47,315 nt of DNA, taken from Bacteroidales bacterium (GTDB taxonomy: Bacteria > Bacteroidota > Bacteroidia > Bacteroidales > UBA932). The notes under the pieces were generated by a model. It was given only the letters and a program-made list of their open reading frames with translations, was not told the origin of the DNA and made no database searches. The stretch is taken from positions 1-47,315 of the forward strand of contig JAFZME010000088.1 of NCBI GenBank assembly GCA_017553405.1, given 5' to 3'. Below, in pieces: positions 1 to 8,753 of the stretch (within the stretch, counting starts at the first letter, position 1; each line of letters starts with the position of its first letter). A program made the translations under genes and the position numbers.

Positions 1-105
1 CATTTTCAATGGGCCCCTCCCTCTAAGCCGAGGGTGGCACGTTCCAAAAACGAAGTGTCGACTCCGCTTTTGTCATTTCGAGCGAAGTCGAGAAATCTCT
101 TTGTC
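1..105. repeat. Structured intergenic repeat, copy 1 (left end cut by window edge)
   Basis: The first 69 bases match positions 17812-17880 with only two differences (C/T at the base after GGTGGCA, T/C in GAAGTGYCG). After a 5-base length difference both copies continue into a GTCATT-YCGAGCGA...GAGA-AATCTC module. The left arm of the outer stem seen in copy 2 would lie before base 1, so this copy is truncated by the window edge. It sits directly upstream of the rplP promoter. No coding capacity is apparent. Confidence 0.85.
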
Positions 106-212
106 GAAAATATAAGGAAAAATTTTTTCGCTTCTTACATAACGGTCGGATAATCAGTTGTTTGACCGTTAAATTTTCGTGTCGAAAAAGTTGAAAAATT
201 TTTCAGAAATTA

Positions 213-242
213 TTTGAAATCAAAACTTTTTTACTAACTTTG
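213..242 (+). promoter_or_regulatory. Bacteroidota-type promoter for the rplP operon
   Basis: TTTG at 213-216 and TAACTTTG at 235-242 (consensus TAnnTTTG) with an 18-base spacer fit the primary sigma factor promoter of this phylum. It implies that rplP heads its own transcript here rather than being read only from an upstream rpsC. A perfect 7-bp inverted repeat, AACGGTC (141-147) and GACCGTT (164-170), lies just upstream and could be a regulator site; that is inference. Confidence 0.75.
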
Positions 243-245
243 CAA

Positions 246-299
246 TCCCTAAAAATGGCCTCAGCGCGCCCAACCAGCTGATAGTCAATGATTTAGGGA
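246..299 (+). promoter_or_regulatory. Folded 5' leader of the rplP operon
   Basis: Right after the promoter, TCCCTAAA (246-253) and TTTAGGGA (292-299) can pair perfectly over 8 bp. They enclose a 38-base region in which CAGC (262-265) can pair with GCTG (277-280). The structure lies at the 5' end of the predicted mRNA, before the rplP start at 331. The position suggests autogenous control by a ribosomal protein, but no known leader family was recognised. Confidence 0.45.
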
Positions 300-330
300 A
301 GAATGGAAATATTTTTAAAGTAATACAACG

Positions 331-753
331 ATGTTACAGCCTAAAAGAACAAAGTACAGAAGGGAACAGAAAAACCGTATGAAGGGCAACGCCGGCAGAG
401 GCAACCAGCTCGCATTCGGTTCTTTCGGCCTCAAGACCCTCGAAAACTGCTGGGTCACTGCACATCAGATTGAGGCGGCCCGTCAGGCTATTTCCCGCCG
501 GATGAACCGTGAAGGTCAGATCTGGATCAGGATATTCCCCGTGAAGCCTTTCACCGCCAAGCCTCTCGACACCCGTATGGGTAAAGGTAAAGGTGATCCC
601 CAGGGATTCGTAGCCCCCGTCACCCCCGGCCGCATTCTCTTCGAAGCCGAAGGCGTCCCCGTGGCAGTTGCCAAGGAAGCGATGCGCCTCGCCGCCCAGA
701 AGCTCCCCGTCGCGACCAAATTCGTCGTCCGCAGGGACTATGTCGAAGAATAA
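331..753 (+). CDS. rplP: 50S ribosomal protein L16
   Basis: The 140-residue product begins [20 protein letters not shown] and carries the typical GxxAF/RP-type core of L16, close to the family length of about 136. L16 binds 23S rRNA near the base of the central protuberance and the A-site tRNA. In most bacteria rplP follows rpsC directly. Here it is preceded by about 330 bases of non-coding DNA with its own promoter and leader, so it appears to start a transcription unit. Confidence 0.97.
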   Translation: MLQPKRTKYRREQKNRMKGNAGRGNQLAFGSFGLKTLENCWVTAHQIEAARQAISRRMNREGQIWIRIFPVKPFTAKPLDTRMGKGKGDPQGFVAPVTPGRILFEAEGVPVAVAKEAMRLAAQKLPVATKFVVRRDYVEE

Positions 754-772
754 TTAATAAGGAGAAAGAGAA

Positions 773-970
773 ATGAAAGTTTCAGAAGCACGTGAAATGT
801 CGGTTGCCGATCTCAAGGATCTCATCGACGTCAAGAAGAAGGAGCTCGACACAATGAGGCTCCAGCACGCCATCTCTCCGATGGAGGACACCTCCGTGTT
901 CGCTAAGACCCGCAGGGATATCGCCCGTATGATCACGATCCTCGCGGAAAAGGAAAATGAGCAGAAATAA
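773..970 (+). CDS. rpmC: 50S ribosomal protein L29
   Basis: The 65-residue helical protein starts [19 protein letters not shown], the standard L29 N-terminus with its two-helix coiled coil. L29 sits by the peptide exit tunnel beside L23. The start is 19 bases after rplP and is preceded by an AGGAG-type purine stretch (around 761-765), unusual for this phylum but repeated at several genes in this cluster. Confidence 0.96.
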   Translation: MKVSEAREMSVADLKDLIDVKKKELDTMRLQHAISPMEDTSVFAKTRRDIARMITILAEKENEQK

Positions 971-978
971 TTAGAATT

Positions 979-1233
979 ATGGAAAGAAATCTTCGTAAAG
1001 AAAGAGTCGGTATCGTGGTCAGCAACAAGATGGACAAGACCATCGTCGTCGCCGTCGAGACCCACGAGAAGCACCCCCTGTACGGCAAGTTCGTCAAGAA
1101 GACCACCAAGTTCGTCGCTGCCGACGAAAAGAACGAGTGCGATGAAGGCGACACCGTCCGCATAATGGAGACCCGCCCCCTGTCCAAGACAAAGAGGTGG
1201 AGATTAGTTGAAATCGTAGAAAAAGTCAAATAA
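979..1233 (+). CDS. rpsQ: 30S ribosomal protein S17
   Basis: This is an 84-residue OB-fold protein with the S17 signature [15 protein letters not shown] followed by [12 protein letters not shown]17 is a primary 16S rRNA binder in the 30S body. The gene starts 8 bases after rpmC and ends one base before rplN, in normal spc order. Confidence 0.97.
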   Translation: MERNLRKERVGIVVSNKMDKTIVVAVETHEKHPLYGKFVKKTTKFVAADEKNECDEGDTVRIMETRPLSKTKRWRLVEIVEKVK

Positions 1234-1234
1234 T

Positions 1235-1600
<366 letters not shown>

Positions 1601-1612
1601 TATATTAGAGAG

Positions 1613-1927
1613 ATGAAAAAGTTCAATATCAAGAAAGGCGACAACGTTATTGTCAACGCCGGCAACGACAAGGGCAAGACCGGTAAGGTCCTCGAGGTCC
1701 TCCGCGACAAGGATCGCGTCATCGTCGAGGGAGTCAATATGGTCTCCAGGCACACCAAGCCCAACAGCAAGAACCCCCAGGGCGGCATCATCAAGCGTGA
1801 GGCGGCTATCCACATTTCCAACGTCAACCTTATGGACGCTTCCGGCAAGGCCGTGAAGGTCGGCCACAAGGAAGTCGACGGCAAGAAGATCCGTTTCGCC
1901 AGAACCACAGGAGAGGAGATTAAGTAA
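1613..1927 (+). CDS. rplX: 50S ribosomal protein L24
   Basis: The 104-residue protein has an N-terminal KOW motif ([20 protein letters not shown], about residues 8-27), as in all L24 proteins, and the NPQGGI segment. L24 starts 50S assembly and lies at the tunnel exit. A frame-shifted open frame inside (1650-1856) is a GC-bias shadow. Confidence 0.97.
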   Translation: MKKFNIKKGDNVIVNAGNDKGKTGKVLEVLRDKDRVIVEGVNMVSRHTKPNSKNPQGGIIKREAAIHISNVNLMDASGKAVKVGHKEVDGKKIRFARTTGEEIK

Positions 1928-1929
1928 TT

Positions 1930-2532
1930 ATGGCAAAGAAGACTAATAAGCCCGCAGCGGAAGTCCAGGCACTTCCCGCCGGATATGTTCCCACTCTGAA
2001 GAAGGTCTACAAAGAGGAGATCGTTCCCGCTCTTATGAAGCAGTTCTCCTACACGACCGTTATGCAGGTCCCCCGCCTCGTCAAGATCACCCTCAACGAG
2101 GGCGTCGGCGACGCCACCCAGGACCACAAGCTCGTCGAGGATGCAGCCGCTGAGCTCGCCATCATCGCCGGCCAGAAGGCAGTCATCACCTCTTCCCGCA
2201 AAGACGTCTCCAACTTCAAGCTCCGTAAAGGTATGGCCATCGGCACGAAGGTCACCCTCCGCGACGTCAGGATGTACGAGTTCCTCGAGAGGCTCATCCG
2301 CGTTTCTCTCCCTCGTATCCGCGACTTCAACGGCATCGCCGAGAAGCTTGACGGCCAGGGCAACTACACCCTCGGTATCAAGGAGCAGATCATCTTCCCT
2401 GAGGTCGAGATCGACAAGAACCCCCGTATCCACGGCATCGAGATCACCTTCGTCACCACGGCGAAGACCGACGAGGAAGCCCACGCTCTCCTCAAGGCGT
2501 TCGGCCTTCCCTTCAAGAAGCACAACAATTAA
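1930..2532 (+). CDS. rplE: 50S ribosomal protein L5
   Basis: At 200 residues it is about 20 longer than the E. coli protein. The extra length is mostly a Lys/Ala-rich N-terminal lead (MAKKTNKPAAEVQALPAG) before the conserved YKEEIVPALMKQF start. The rest carries L5 motifs such as KITLNEGVGDA and SRKDVSNFKLRKGMAIG. L5 binds 5S rRNA and the P-site tRNA. It follows rplX by 2 bases. Confidence 0.97.
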   Translation: MAKKTNKPAAEVQALPAGYVPTLKKVYKEEIVPALMKQFSYTTVMQVPRLVKITLNEGVGDATQDHKLVEDAAAELAIIAGQKAVITSSRKDVSNFKLRKGMAIGTKVTLRDVRMYEFLERLIRVSLPRIRDFNGIAEKLDGQGNYTLGIKEQIIFPEVEIDKNPRIHGIEITFVTTAKTDEEAHALLKAFGLPFKKHNN

Positions 2533-2544
2533 GCATAAGCAGCT

Positions 2545-2814
2545 ATGGCAAAAGAATCAATGAAAGCCCGCGAGGTAAAACGCGCGAAACTGGTTGCCAA
2601 GTACGCCGCCAAGAGGCAGGCCCTCAAAGAGGCCGGAGACTACCTTGCTCTCGACCGTCTTCCCAAGAACGCCAGCCCCGTGCGTCTCCACAACCGCTGC
2701 TCTCTCACCGGACGTCCCAAGGGATATATGAGGCAGTTCGGCCTCAGCCGTATCCAGTTCCGTGAGATGGCTTCCGCAGGTCTCATCCCCGGCGTTAAGA
2801 AGGCCTCCTGGTGA
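2545..2814 (+). CDS. rpsN: 30S ribosomal protein S14
   Basis: This is the 89-residue long form of S14. The C-terminal half, [19 protein letters not shown], has a single Cys instead of the four zinc ligands of the short form, so it is zinc-independent. S14 binds in the head of the 30S subunit near S3 and S10. Confidence 0.96.
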   Translation: MAKESMKAREVKRAKLVAKYAAKRQALKEAGDYLALDRLPKNASPVRLHNRCSLTGRPKGYMRQFGLSRIQFREMASAGLIPGVKKASW

Positions 2815-2875
2815 TAATTTTATAACAATCGGATATCGGGCGTCGCAGGGCGCCGGTCCACAAAAAGACAAAACA

Positions 2876-3271
2876 ATGACTGATCCAATTGCAGACTTTC
2901 TGACAAGAATCCGCAACGCTTACCTCGCCGGTAAGAAAATCGTCGAGATCCCTTCCTCCAATATGAAGGTGTCTCTCACTAAGATCCTTTGCGATAAAGG
3001 TTATATCCTCAGCTACAAGGTGGTCGAAGGCGAACCCTCCGACACCATCAAGATAGCCCTCAAGTATCACCCGGTCACGAAGACCCCCGCCGTCAAATCG
3101 ATCGTGCGCGTTTCTTCTCCCGGTCTGAGGAAGTATGTCGACGTGAAGTCGATGCCCCGCGTCCTCAACGGACTCGGCATCGCCATCCTCTCGACCTCCA
3201 AGGGCGTCATTACCGACAAGGAAGCCAAAGAGCTCGGCGTCGGCGGTGAGGTTATCTGCTACGTATATTAA
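2876..3271 (+). CDS. rpsH: 30S ribosomal protein S8
   Basis: The start at 2876 gives a 131-residue protein beginning MTDPIADFLTRIRNA, the universal S8 N-terminus. The open frame runs further upstream (2762), but that stretch overlaps rpsN and is not S8-like. S8 binds helix 21 of 16S rRNA. In E. coli it represses the spc operon through an L5-region mRNA site; no such site was recognised here. Confidence 0.97.
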   Translation: MTDPIADFLTRIRNAYLAGKKIVEIPSSNMKVSLTKILCDKGYILSYKVVEGEPSDTIKIALKYHPVTKTPAVKSIVRVSSPGLRKYVDVKSMPRVLNGLGIAILSTSKGVITDKEAKELGVGGEVICYVY

Positions 3272-3291
3272 TTAATAAAGAATCTGATATT

Positions 3292-3852
3292 ATGTCACGA
3301 ATCGGTAAATTGCCTGTAAACCTTCCGGCCGGAGTGAGCGTAGAGCTCCTCGACGGCAACGTGGTGAAGGTTAAAGGCCCTCGCGGTGAGATGACCCAGA
3401 AGGTCGATCCCGATATCACCGTCACCGTAGAGGGAAATGAAATCAAGTTCACCCGCCCGAGCGATCTTCCCCGCTTCCGCTCGATGCACGGCCTCTACAG
3501 GGCTCTCGTCCACAATATGGTGGTCGGTGTCTCCGAAGGCTTCTCCATCAAGCAGGAGTTTGTGGGCGTCGGCTACAGAGTGGCTGTTCAGGGCCAGCTC
3601 GTCACGATGTCTCTCGGCTACTCGCACGACATCCAGCTCCTCCTCCCCAAGGAGGTCACTGCTGAGACTCCCCAGGTGAAGAAAGGCGAGAACCCCATCC
3701 TCGTTCTCACGAGCAACGACAAGCAGCTCGTCGGACAGGTGGCCGCCAAGATCCGTTCATTCCGCCGTCCTGAGCCTTATAAGGGCAAGGGTATCAAGTT
3801 CGTCGGAGAGAATCTCCGTCGCAAGGCCGGTAAGACCGCCTCGGCAAAATAA
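3292..3852 (+). CDS. rplF: 50S ribosomal protein L6
   Basis: The 186-residue product begins MSRIGKLPVNLPAGVSVE and contains the second-domain signature RRPEPYKGKGIKF near the C-terminus. It is slightly longer than the usual 177-178 residues. L6 sits by the sarcin-ricin loop and the factor-binding site. Neighbours are in standard spc order. Confidence 0.97.
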   Translation: MSRIGKLPVNLPAGVSVELLDGNVVKVKGPRGEMTQKVDPDITVTVEGNEIKFTRPSDLPRFRSMHGLYRALVHNMVVGVSEGFSIKQEFVGVGYRVAVQGQLVTMSLGYSHDIQLLLPKEVTAETPQVKKGENPILVLTSNDKQLVGQVAAKIRSFRRPEPYKGKGIKFVGENLRRKAGKTASAK

Positions 3853-3857
3853 TGACA

Positions 3858-3876
3858 GGAGGACACAATTATGGCA
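3858..3876 (+). promoter_or_regulatory. Shine-Dalgarno leader of rplR shared with rpmD
   Basis: GGAGG (3858-3862) lies 8 bases before the rplR ATG (3871). The 19 bases ggaggacacaattatggca are identical to 4768-4786 before rpmD. Clear GGAGG sites are rare in Bacteroidota, so their reuse here looks deliberate. Confidence 0.7.
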
Positions 3877-4233
3877 TTAAGTAGAATAGAAAGAAGAAAA
3901 AGGATCCACTACCGTATCCGCAAAAAGGTCAACGGTACAGCTGAAAGGCCCAGAATGGTTGTCTTCCGCAGCAACAAGCAGATCTACGTCCAGGTTGTCA
4001 ACGACCTCGAGGGCAAGACCCTCGTAGCCGCCGCTTCCAACGACAAGGCTCTCGCCGCGGAGTGCAAGGGCAAGAACGGCCGCGAAGCCGCCGCCATCGT
4101 CGGCAAGGCTATCGCTGAGCGCGCACTCGCCGCCGGCATCACCGCAGTATCCTTCGACCGTGGAGGCTATCTTTTCCACGGCAGAGTTAAAAGTTTGGCA
4201 GACGCTGCCCGTGAAGGCGGCCTCGTATTCTAG
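3871..4233 (+). CDS. rplR: 50S ribosomal protein L18
   Basis: The 120-residue protein has the L18 core [20 protein letters not shown] and ends with the conserved [24 protein letters not shown]. It carries 5S rRNA into the large subunit together with L5. The start is fixed by a strong GGAGG site 8 bases upstream. Confidence 0.97.
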   Translation: MALSRIERRKRIHYRIRKKVNGTAERPRMVVFRSNKQIYVQVVNDLEGKTLVAAASNDKALAAECKGKNGREAAAIVGKAIAERALAAGITAVSFDRGGYLFHGRVKSLADAAREGGLVF

Positions 4234-4244
4234 AGACAAAGACT

Positions 4245-4763
4245 ATGGCAAATTCAAACGTTAAAAGAGTTAAGACGTCTGACCTTGAGCTCAAGGACAG
4301 GCTCGTCGCCATCAACAGGGTCACCAAGGTGACCAAGGGTGGCCGTCACTTCCGTTTCGCCGCCATCGTTGTCGTTGGTGATGAAAACGGTGTCGTAGGC
4401 TACGGTCTCGGCAAAGCCAATGAAGTCACCGCCGCCATCGCCAAGGGCGTCGAAGATGCGAAGAAGAACCTCGTCAGGGTTCCCGTCATCAACACGACCA
4501 TCCCTCACGAGCAGGAGGCCCACTTCGGAGGCGCCCGCGTATTTATGAAGCCCGCCGCTCCCGGTACCGGTGTCAAGGCAGGTGGTGCTATGCGTGCCGT
4601 TTTCGAGTCCGCAGGCATCCAGAACGTCCTTGCGAAGTCCAAGGGTTCGGCCAACCCCCACAACCTCGTGAAAGCGACCATCGCCGCTCTCACCGAGATG
4701 AGGGACGCCTACACCGTGGCAGGCCTCAGGGGCATTCCTATGAGCAGAGTATTCAACGGATAA
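4245..4763 (+). CDS. rpsE: 30S ribosomal protein S5
   Basis: The product has 172 residues. The N-terminal double-stranded RNA-binding domain shows [20 protein letters not shown] and [21 protein letters not shown], and the C-terminal domain ends [13 protein letters not shown]5 is in the 30S body and affects translational accuracy. It starts 11 bases after rplR. Confidence 0.98.
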   Translation: MANSNVKRVKTSDLELKDRLVAINRVTKVTKGGRHFRFAAIVVVGDENGVVGYGLGKANEVTAAIAKGVEDAKKNLVRVPVINTTIPHEQEAHFGGARVFMKPAAPGTGVKAGGAMRAVFESAGIQNVLAKSKGSANPHNLVKATIAALTEMRDAYTVAGLRGIPMSRVFNG

Positions 4764-4767
4764 TAAG

Positions 4768-4786
4768 GGAGGACACAATTATGGCA
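4768..4786 (+). promoter_or_regulatory. Shine-Dalgarno leader of rpmD shared with rplR
   Basis: This is the second copy of the 19-base block (GGAGG, 8-base spacer, ATGGCA). The match runs from the purine stretch into the second codon. Conservation of the whole spacer between two genes 900 bases apart is more than a ribosome site alone needs. Confidence 0.65.
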
Positions 4787-4963
4787 AAACTTAGAATCAC
4801 CCAGGTGCGCAGCACCAATGGCGAGACCAGGAAGCAGATAACAAGTCTCCGTACCCTTGGCGTCCGCAGAATGAATCACACAGTCGAGGTAGAGAAGACC
4901 CCCATAGTTCTCGGCAAGCTCGAGAAGGTTCACCACCTCGTAAAGGTTGAAGAAATTGACTAA
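4781..4963 (+). CDS. rpmD: 50S ribosomal protein L30
   Basis: The 60-residue protein begins MAKLRITQVRSTNGE and has the L30 pattern of basic residues and RTLGVRRMNHTVEV. It is the typical bacterial short form. It follows rpsE by 17 bases and is preceded by the shared GGAGG leader. Confidence 0.96.
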   Translation: MAKLRITQVRSTNGETRKQITSLRTLGVRRMNHTVEVEKTPIVLGKLEKVHHLVKVEEID

Positions 4964-4976
4964 GGAGGAATTGAAG

Positions 4977-5426
4977 ATGAAACTTGAAAACATCGCACCT
5001 GCAAAGGGTGCAACCCACAACACCAAGAGGGTTGGCCGCGGACAGGGTTCCGGCAAAGGCGGCACCGCCACCCGTGGTACCAAGGGCGCACAGTCCCGTT
5101 CCGGCTACTCCCACAAGATCGGCTTCGAAGGCGGCCAGATGCCCCTTCAGAGAAGGCTTCCCAAGTTTGGCTTCAAGAATCCCACCAGGGTAGAATACCA
5201 GGCAGTCAATGTCTCCGCCCTCCAGGCTCTTTCCGAGAAGACCGGTCTCAAGGCCATCGACCTTGAAGCCATCGTCGCCGCAGGCCTCGCTTCAAAGAAC
5301 GACCTCGTGAAGATTCTCGGCAACGGTGAGATCACCGCCGCCCTTGAAATCACGGCCAACAAATTCTCAGCATCCGCCGTCGCCAAGATCGAGGCGGCCG
5401 GAGGCAAAGCAATCGTAATCGAATAG
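4977..5426 (+). CDS. rplO: 50S ribosomal protein L15
   Basis: The start at 4977 gives 149 residues beginning MKLENIAPAKGATHNTKRVG, the L15 N-terminus, with GRGQGSGKGGTATRGTKGA following. An AAGGAGG site at 4962-4968 fixes this start over the in-frame ATG at 4947, which lies inside rpmD. L15 is a late-assembly 23S rRNA binder with an extended glycine-rich arm. Confidence 0.97.
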   Translation: MKLENIAPAKGATHNTKRVGRGQGSGKGGTATRGTKGAQSRSGYSHKIGFEGGQMPLQRRLPKFGFKNPTRVEYQAVNVSALQALSEKTGLKAIDLEAIVAAGLASKNDLVKILGNGEITAALEITANKFSASAVAKIEAAGGKAIVIE

Positions 5427-5428
5427 CG

Positions 5429-6748
5429 ATGAGAAAGTTCATAGAGACAATAAAGAACATCTACAAGATCGAAGAGCTCCGCACGAGGATCGGCTACACG
5501 ATGCTCCTCGTGCTGATCTATCGTCTGGGGTGCTTCATTGTACTCCCCGGCATTGATCCCGGACGTCTCGCCGACCTGCAGAACAGCACACAGGAAGGTC
5601 TCGTAGGCCTCCTCAATATGTTCTCCGGCGGTGCGTTCGGCAACGCTTCGATCTTCGCTCTCGGCGTGATGCCCTACATCTCGGCATCCATCGTCGTGCA
5701 GCTCCTCGGCATCTTTGTCCCCTCGTTCCGCAAAATGCAGATGGAAGGGGAGAGCGGCCGCAGGAAGATGAATCAGATTACCCGTTATCTGACCATTCTC
5801 ATCCTCTGCATCCAGGGCCCCGCCTACGTTACCGGTATGATCCCGCGCAACGCAGTCGCGGCCACCTGGAGCGGATTCGCTTTCAACCTGATCTCCACGG
5901 TAATCCTTATGGCCGGCTCAATGTTCGTTATGTGGCTCGGTGAAAGGATTACGGAGCGCGGCATCGGCAACGGTATCTCTCTCCTTATTATGATAGGTAT
6001 CGTGGCCCGTCTGCCTTACGCCCTCGTCGCGGAGTTCGGCCAGAAATTTACCGGCAACGGACTCGGCGGTCCGCTTATCCTCATCGTCGAGCTCGTGATC
6101 TGGTTCTTCGTCCTTGTGGCTGCCATCGCTCTGGTGCAGGCCGTCCGCAGGGTTCCCGTCCAGTACGCAAAGAGGGTTGTCGGCAATCGCCAGTACGGCG
6201 GTGTCCGCCAGTTCATCCCCCTGAAGATCAATGCGGCGGGCGTTATGCCTATCATCTTCGCCCAGGCGCTGATGATGTTCCCGCTCTTCTTCGCACGCTT
6301 CGACGCGACCCGTGGCTTCGCCGCCGCGATGTCCAACTACACGGGCATCTGGTACAACCTTACGTTCGGTATCCTCGTCGTCGTCTTCACCTACTTCTAC
6401 ACCGCCGTCACGGTCAACCCCAATATGATGGCAGAGCAGCTGAAGAAAGACGGAGGATTCATCCCCGGAGTGAAGCCCGGCAAGAAGACCGTTGAGTACC
6501 TCGACGACATTATGTCGAGAGTCACCCTCCCCGGTTCCATCTTCCTGGCGCTTATAGCGATTCTCCCCGCATTTGCCACGGTGCTCGGTGTCAACAACCG
6601 CTTCGCGAGCTTCTACGGCGGTACGTCACTCCTTATCACTGTCGGTGTCGTCCTCGACACGCTGCAGCAGATTGAAACCTACCTCCTTATGCGTCACTAC
6701 GACGGTCTGATGAAGACCGGCCGTCTGACCGGACGCTCCGGAATGTAG
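5429..6748 (+). CDS. secY: Preprotein translocase subunit SecY
   Basis: The 439-residue inner-membrane protein has ten predicted helices. The first contains YTMLLVLIYRLGCFIVLPG, and the plug region includes LLNMFSGGAFGNASIFALGVMPYISASI. SecY forms the channel of the Sec translocon with SecE and SecG. It starts 2 bases after rplO, the standard end of the spc operon. Confidence 0.98.
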   Translation: MRKFIETIKNIYKIEELRTRIGYTMLLVLIYRLGCFIVLPGIDPGRLADLQNSTQEGLVGLLNMFSGGAFGNASIFALGVMPYISASIVVQLLGIFVPSFRKMQMEGESGRRKMNQITRYLTILILCIQGPAYVTGMIPRNAVAATWSGFAFNLISTVILMAGSMFVMWLGERITERGIGNGISLLIMIGIVARLPYALVAEFGQKFTGNGLGGPLILIVELVIWFFVLVAAIALVQAVRRVPVQYAKRVVGNRQYGGVRQFIPLKINAAGVMPIIFAQALMMFPLFFARFDATRGFAAAMSNYTGIWYNLTFGILVVVFTYFYTAVTVNPNMMAEQLKKDGGFIPGVKPGKKTVEYLDDIMSRVTLPGSIFLALIAILPAFATVLGVNNRFASFYGGTSLLITVGVVLDTLQQIETYLLMRHYDGLMKTGRLTGRSGM

Positions 6749-6776
6749 TTAAAAGAATATAATCGGAAGTGCAAAG

Positions 6777-7550
6777 ATGGTAAGGCCGAAGACAGAAGAA
6801 GAGATAGAGCTCCTGCGGATCAACGGAGAGCTGGTGTCAAAGACACTGGCAGAGGTCGGTAAGCTGGTCGCCCCTGGTGTGACAACTGCAGAGTTGGACA
6901 GGGTGGCCGAGACCTTTATCCGTGACCACGGCGCAGTCCCTTCCTTCAAGGGTTTCGAAGGCTTCCCGTCAGCGCTCTGCATCTCGGTCAACGATGTCGT
7001 CGTCCACGGTTTTCCGTCGGACTACATCCTCAAGGAAGGCGACATCGTGTCCGTAGATTGCGGGACCTTCTATAAAGGCTACAACGGTGATTCCGCCTAC
7101 ACCTTCCCTGTCGGGGAGGTCGACGCGGAAACGGCAAAACTTCTTGCCGTCACCAAGGAAAGCCTTTATAAAGGTATCGACGCTGCGGTGGCCGGAGCCC
7201 GTGTCGGCGACATCGGCTACGCGGTACAGTCTTACGCGGAGTCCTTCGGTTTCTCCGTCGTCCGTGAGCTTGAAGGCCACGGCCTCGGGACCAAAATGCA
7301 CGAGGAGCCTGGAGTGCCCAATTACGGGCGCCCCGGCCGCGGCACTCGTCTTCCCGAAGGCCTCGTAATCTGTATCGAACCCATGATTTGCGCTGGTGCA
7401 AGGGGTGTGTACCTTGCAAGAAACGGTTGGGCAGTCCACACCTCGGATCACCGCAACGCCGCTCATTATGAGCTCACGGTCGTAGTCCGTAAAGGCCGGG
7501 CCGAACAGCTTTCCACTTTCGAATATATCGAGAAGAAATCTATCCAGTAA
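6777..7550 (+). CDS. map: Methionine aminopeptidase, type I
   Basis: The 257-residue cytoplasmic metalloenzyme removes the initiator Met after deformylation. The fold is clear: CISVNDVVVHGFP, then the metal ligands in DCGTFYKGYNGDSAYTF, then GHGLGTKMHEEPGVPN and the terminal AHYELTVVV. Its place between secY and infA is the usual one. It contains one of only three CATG sites in the window (7382-7385). Confidence 0.97.
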   Translation: MVRPKTEEEIELLRINGELVSKTLAEVGKLVAPGVTTAELDRVAETFIRDHGAVPSFKGFEGFPSALCISVNDVVVHGFPSDYILKEGDIVSVDCGTFYKGYNGDSAYTFPVGEVDAETAKLLAVTKESLYKGIDAAVAGARVGDIGYAVQSYAESFGFSVVRELEGHGLGTKMHEEPGVPNYGRPGRGTRLPEGLVICIEPMICAGARGVYLARNGWAVHTSDHRNAAHYELTVVVRKGRAEQLSTFEYIEKKSIQ

Positions 7551-7568
7551 TCTTAAAGTGATATTCCA

Positions 7569-7787
7569 ATGTCAAAACAGGTAGCAATCGAGCAGGACGG
7601 TACGGTCATCGAGACTCTTCCCAACGCAATGTTCAGGGTTGAGCTTGAGAACGGCCACGTCCTTCTGTGCAACATTTCAGGCAAGATGAGGATGAATTTC
7701 ATCCACATCCTTCTTGGTGACCGCGTAAAGGTCGAAATTTCACCTTACGATCTTACCAAGGGCAGAATTTCTTTCAGATACAAATAA
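7569..7787 (+). CDS. infA: Translation initiation factor IF-1
   Basis: The 72-residue S1/OB-fold protein has the IF-1 signature [20 protein letters not shown] and [16 protein letters not shown]. It binds the 30S A site during initiation. It lies 18 bases after map and 13 before rpmJ. Confidence 0.97.
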   Translation: MSKQVAIEQDGTVIETLPNAMFRVELENGHVLLCNISGKMRMNFIHILLGDRVKVEISPYDLTKGRISFRYK

Positions 7788-7800
7788 AAATTCCATCAAG

Positions 7801-7917
7801 ATGAAAGTCAAGACATCCATCAAGAAGCGCAGTGAAGACTGCAAGATCGTCAGGCGCAAAGGCCGCCTCTACGTGATCTGCAAGAAGAACCCCAAGTTCA
7901 AAATGCGTCAGGGATAA
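7801..7917 (+). CDS. rpmJ: 50S ribosomal protein L36
   Basis: This short gene encodes 38 residues, [20 protein letters not shown] and onward, ending KFKMRQG. The zinc-binding form of L36 has Cys11, Cys14, Cys27 and His32. Here Cys14 and Cys27 remain, but position 11 is Ser and 32 is Lys, so a full zinc site is absent. It has the standard position before rpsM. Confidence 0.95.
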   Translation: MKVKTSIKKRSEDCKIVRRKGRLYVICKKNPKFKMRQG

Positions 7918-7951
7918 TATCCAGTGTAACCAATAAACCAAGTATAGAACT

Positions 7952-8329
7952 ATGGCAAGAATAGCCGGTGTTGATTTACCCAACAACAAAAGAGGAGAGA
8001 TAGGTCTTACCTATATCTTCGGAATCGGTCGCAGTTCAGCCCGTAAGATCCTCGATGATTGCGGTATTGACCGTGGCATCAAGGTAGGTGACTGGAACGA
8101 CGAGCAGGTTGCGGCAATCCGTAACATCATCAACGAGGAGTACAAGATCGAAGGTGAACTCCGTTCAACCGTCCAGATGGACATCAAGCGCCTTATGGAC
8201 ATCGGTTGCTATCGCGGAATCCGCCACCGTATCGGCCTCCCCGTGCGCGGTCAGAGCACCAAGAACAACGCCCGTACCCGCAAGGGTAAGAAGAAGACCG
8301 TCGCCAACAAGAAGAAAGCGACCAAATAA
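7952..8329 (+). CDS. rpsM: 30S ribosomal protein S13
   Basis: The 125-residue product begins [20 protein letters not shown] and contains [11 protein letters not shown] and [20 protein letters not shown], which define S13. It has a lysine-rich tail. S13 lies in the 30S head, contacts P-site tRNA and forms bridge B1. Confidence 0.98.
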   Translation: MARIAGVDLPNNKRGEIGLTYIFGIGRSSARKILDDCGIDRGIKVGDWNDEQVAAIRNIINEEYKIEGELRSTVQMDIKRLMDIGCYRGIRHRIGLPVRGQSTKNNARTRKGKKKTVANKKKATK

Positions 8330-8342
8330 CCTCTGATGAATT

Positions 8343-8732
8343 ATGGCAAAGAAAACAACAACCACCAAGAAAAGAGTTGTCAAGGTTGACGCTTATGGCC
8401 AGGCCCATATTTCATCGACCTTCAACAACGTTATCGTCTCTCTCGCCAACTCGGAAGGCCAGGTTATCAGCTGGTCGTCCGCAGGTAAGTGCGGCTTCAG
8501 AGGCTCCAAGAAAAACACCCCCTACGCCGCCCAGATGGCAGCCGAGGACGCTTCCAAGACAGCGTTCGACGCAGGTCTCCGCAAGGTGAAGGTGTATGTC
8601 AAGGGCCCCGGTTCCGGACGTGAGTCCGCCATCAGGACCATCAACAATATGGGTATCACCGTCACCGAGATCATCGACGTGACCCCTATGCCCCATAACG
8701 GATGCAGACCGAAAGGCCGTCGTAAAGTTTAA
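8343..8732 (+). CDS. rpsK: 30S ribosomal protein S11
   Basis: The 129-residue protein shows [20 protein letters not shown] and [14 protein letters not shown] and ends [15 protein letters not shown], typical of S11 on the 30S platform. Near the end, Asn-Asn-Met is written AAC-AAT-ATG (8643-8651), an example of the avoidance of CATG in this genome. Confidence 0.98.
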   Translation: MAKKTTTTKKRVVKVDAYGQAHISSTFNNVIVSLANSEGQVISWSSAGKCGFRGSKKNTPYAAQMAAEDASKTAFDAGLRKVKVYVKGPGSGRESAIRTINNMGITVTEIIDVTPMPHNGCRPKGRRKV

Positions 8733-8753
8733 TTTTAAAATCAGTAGATTACT

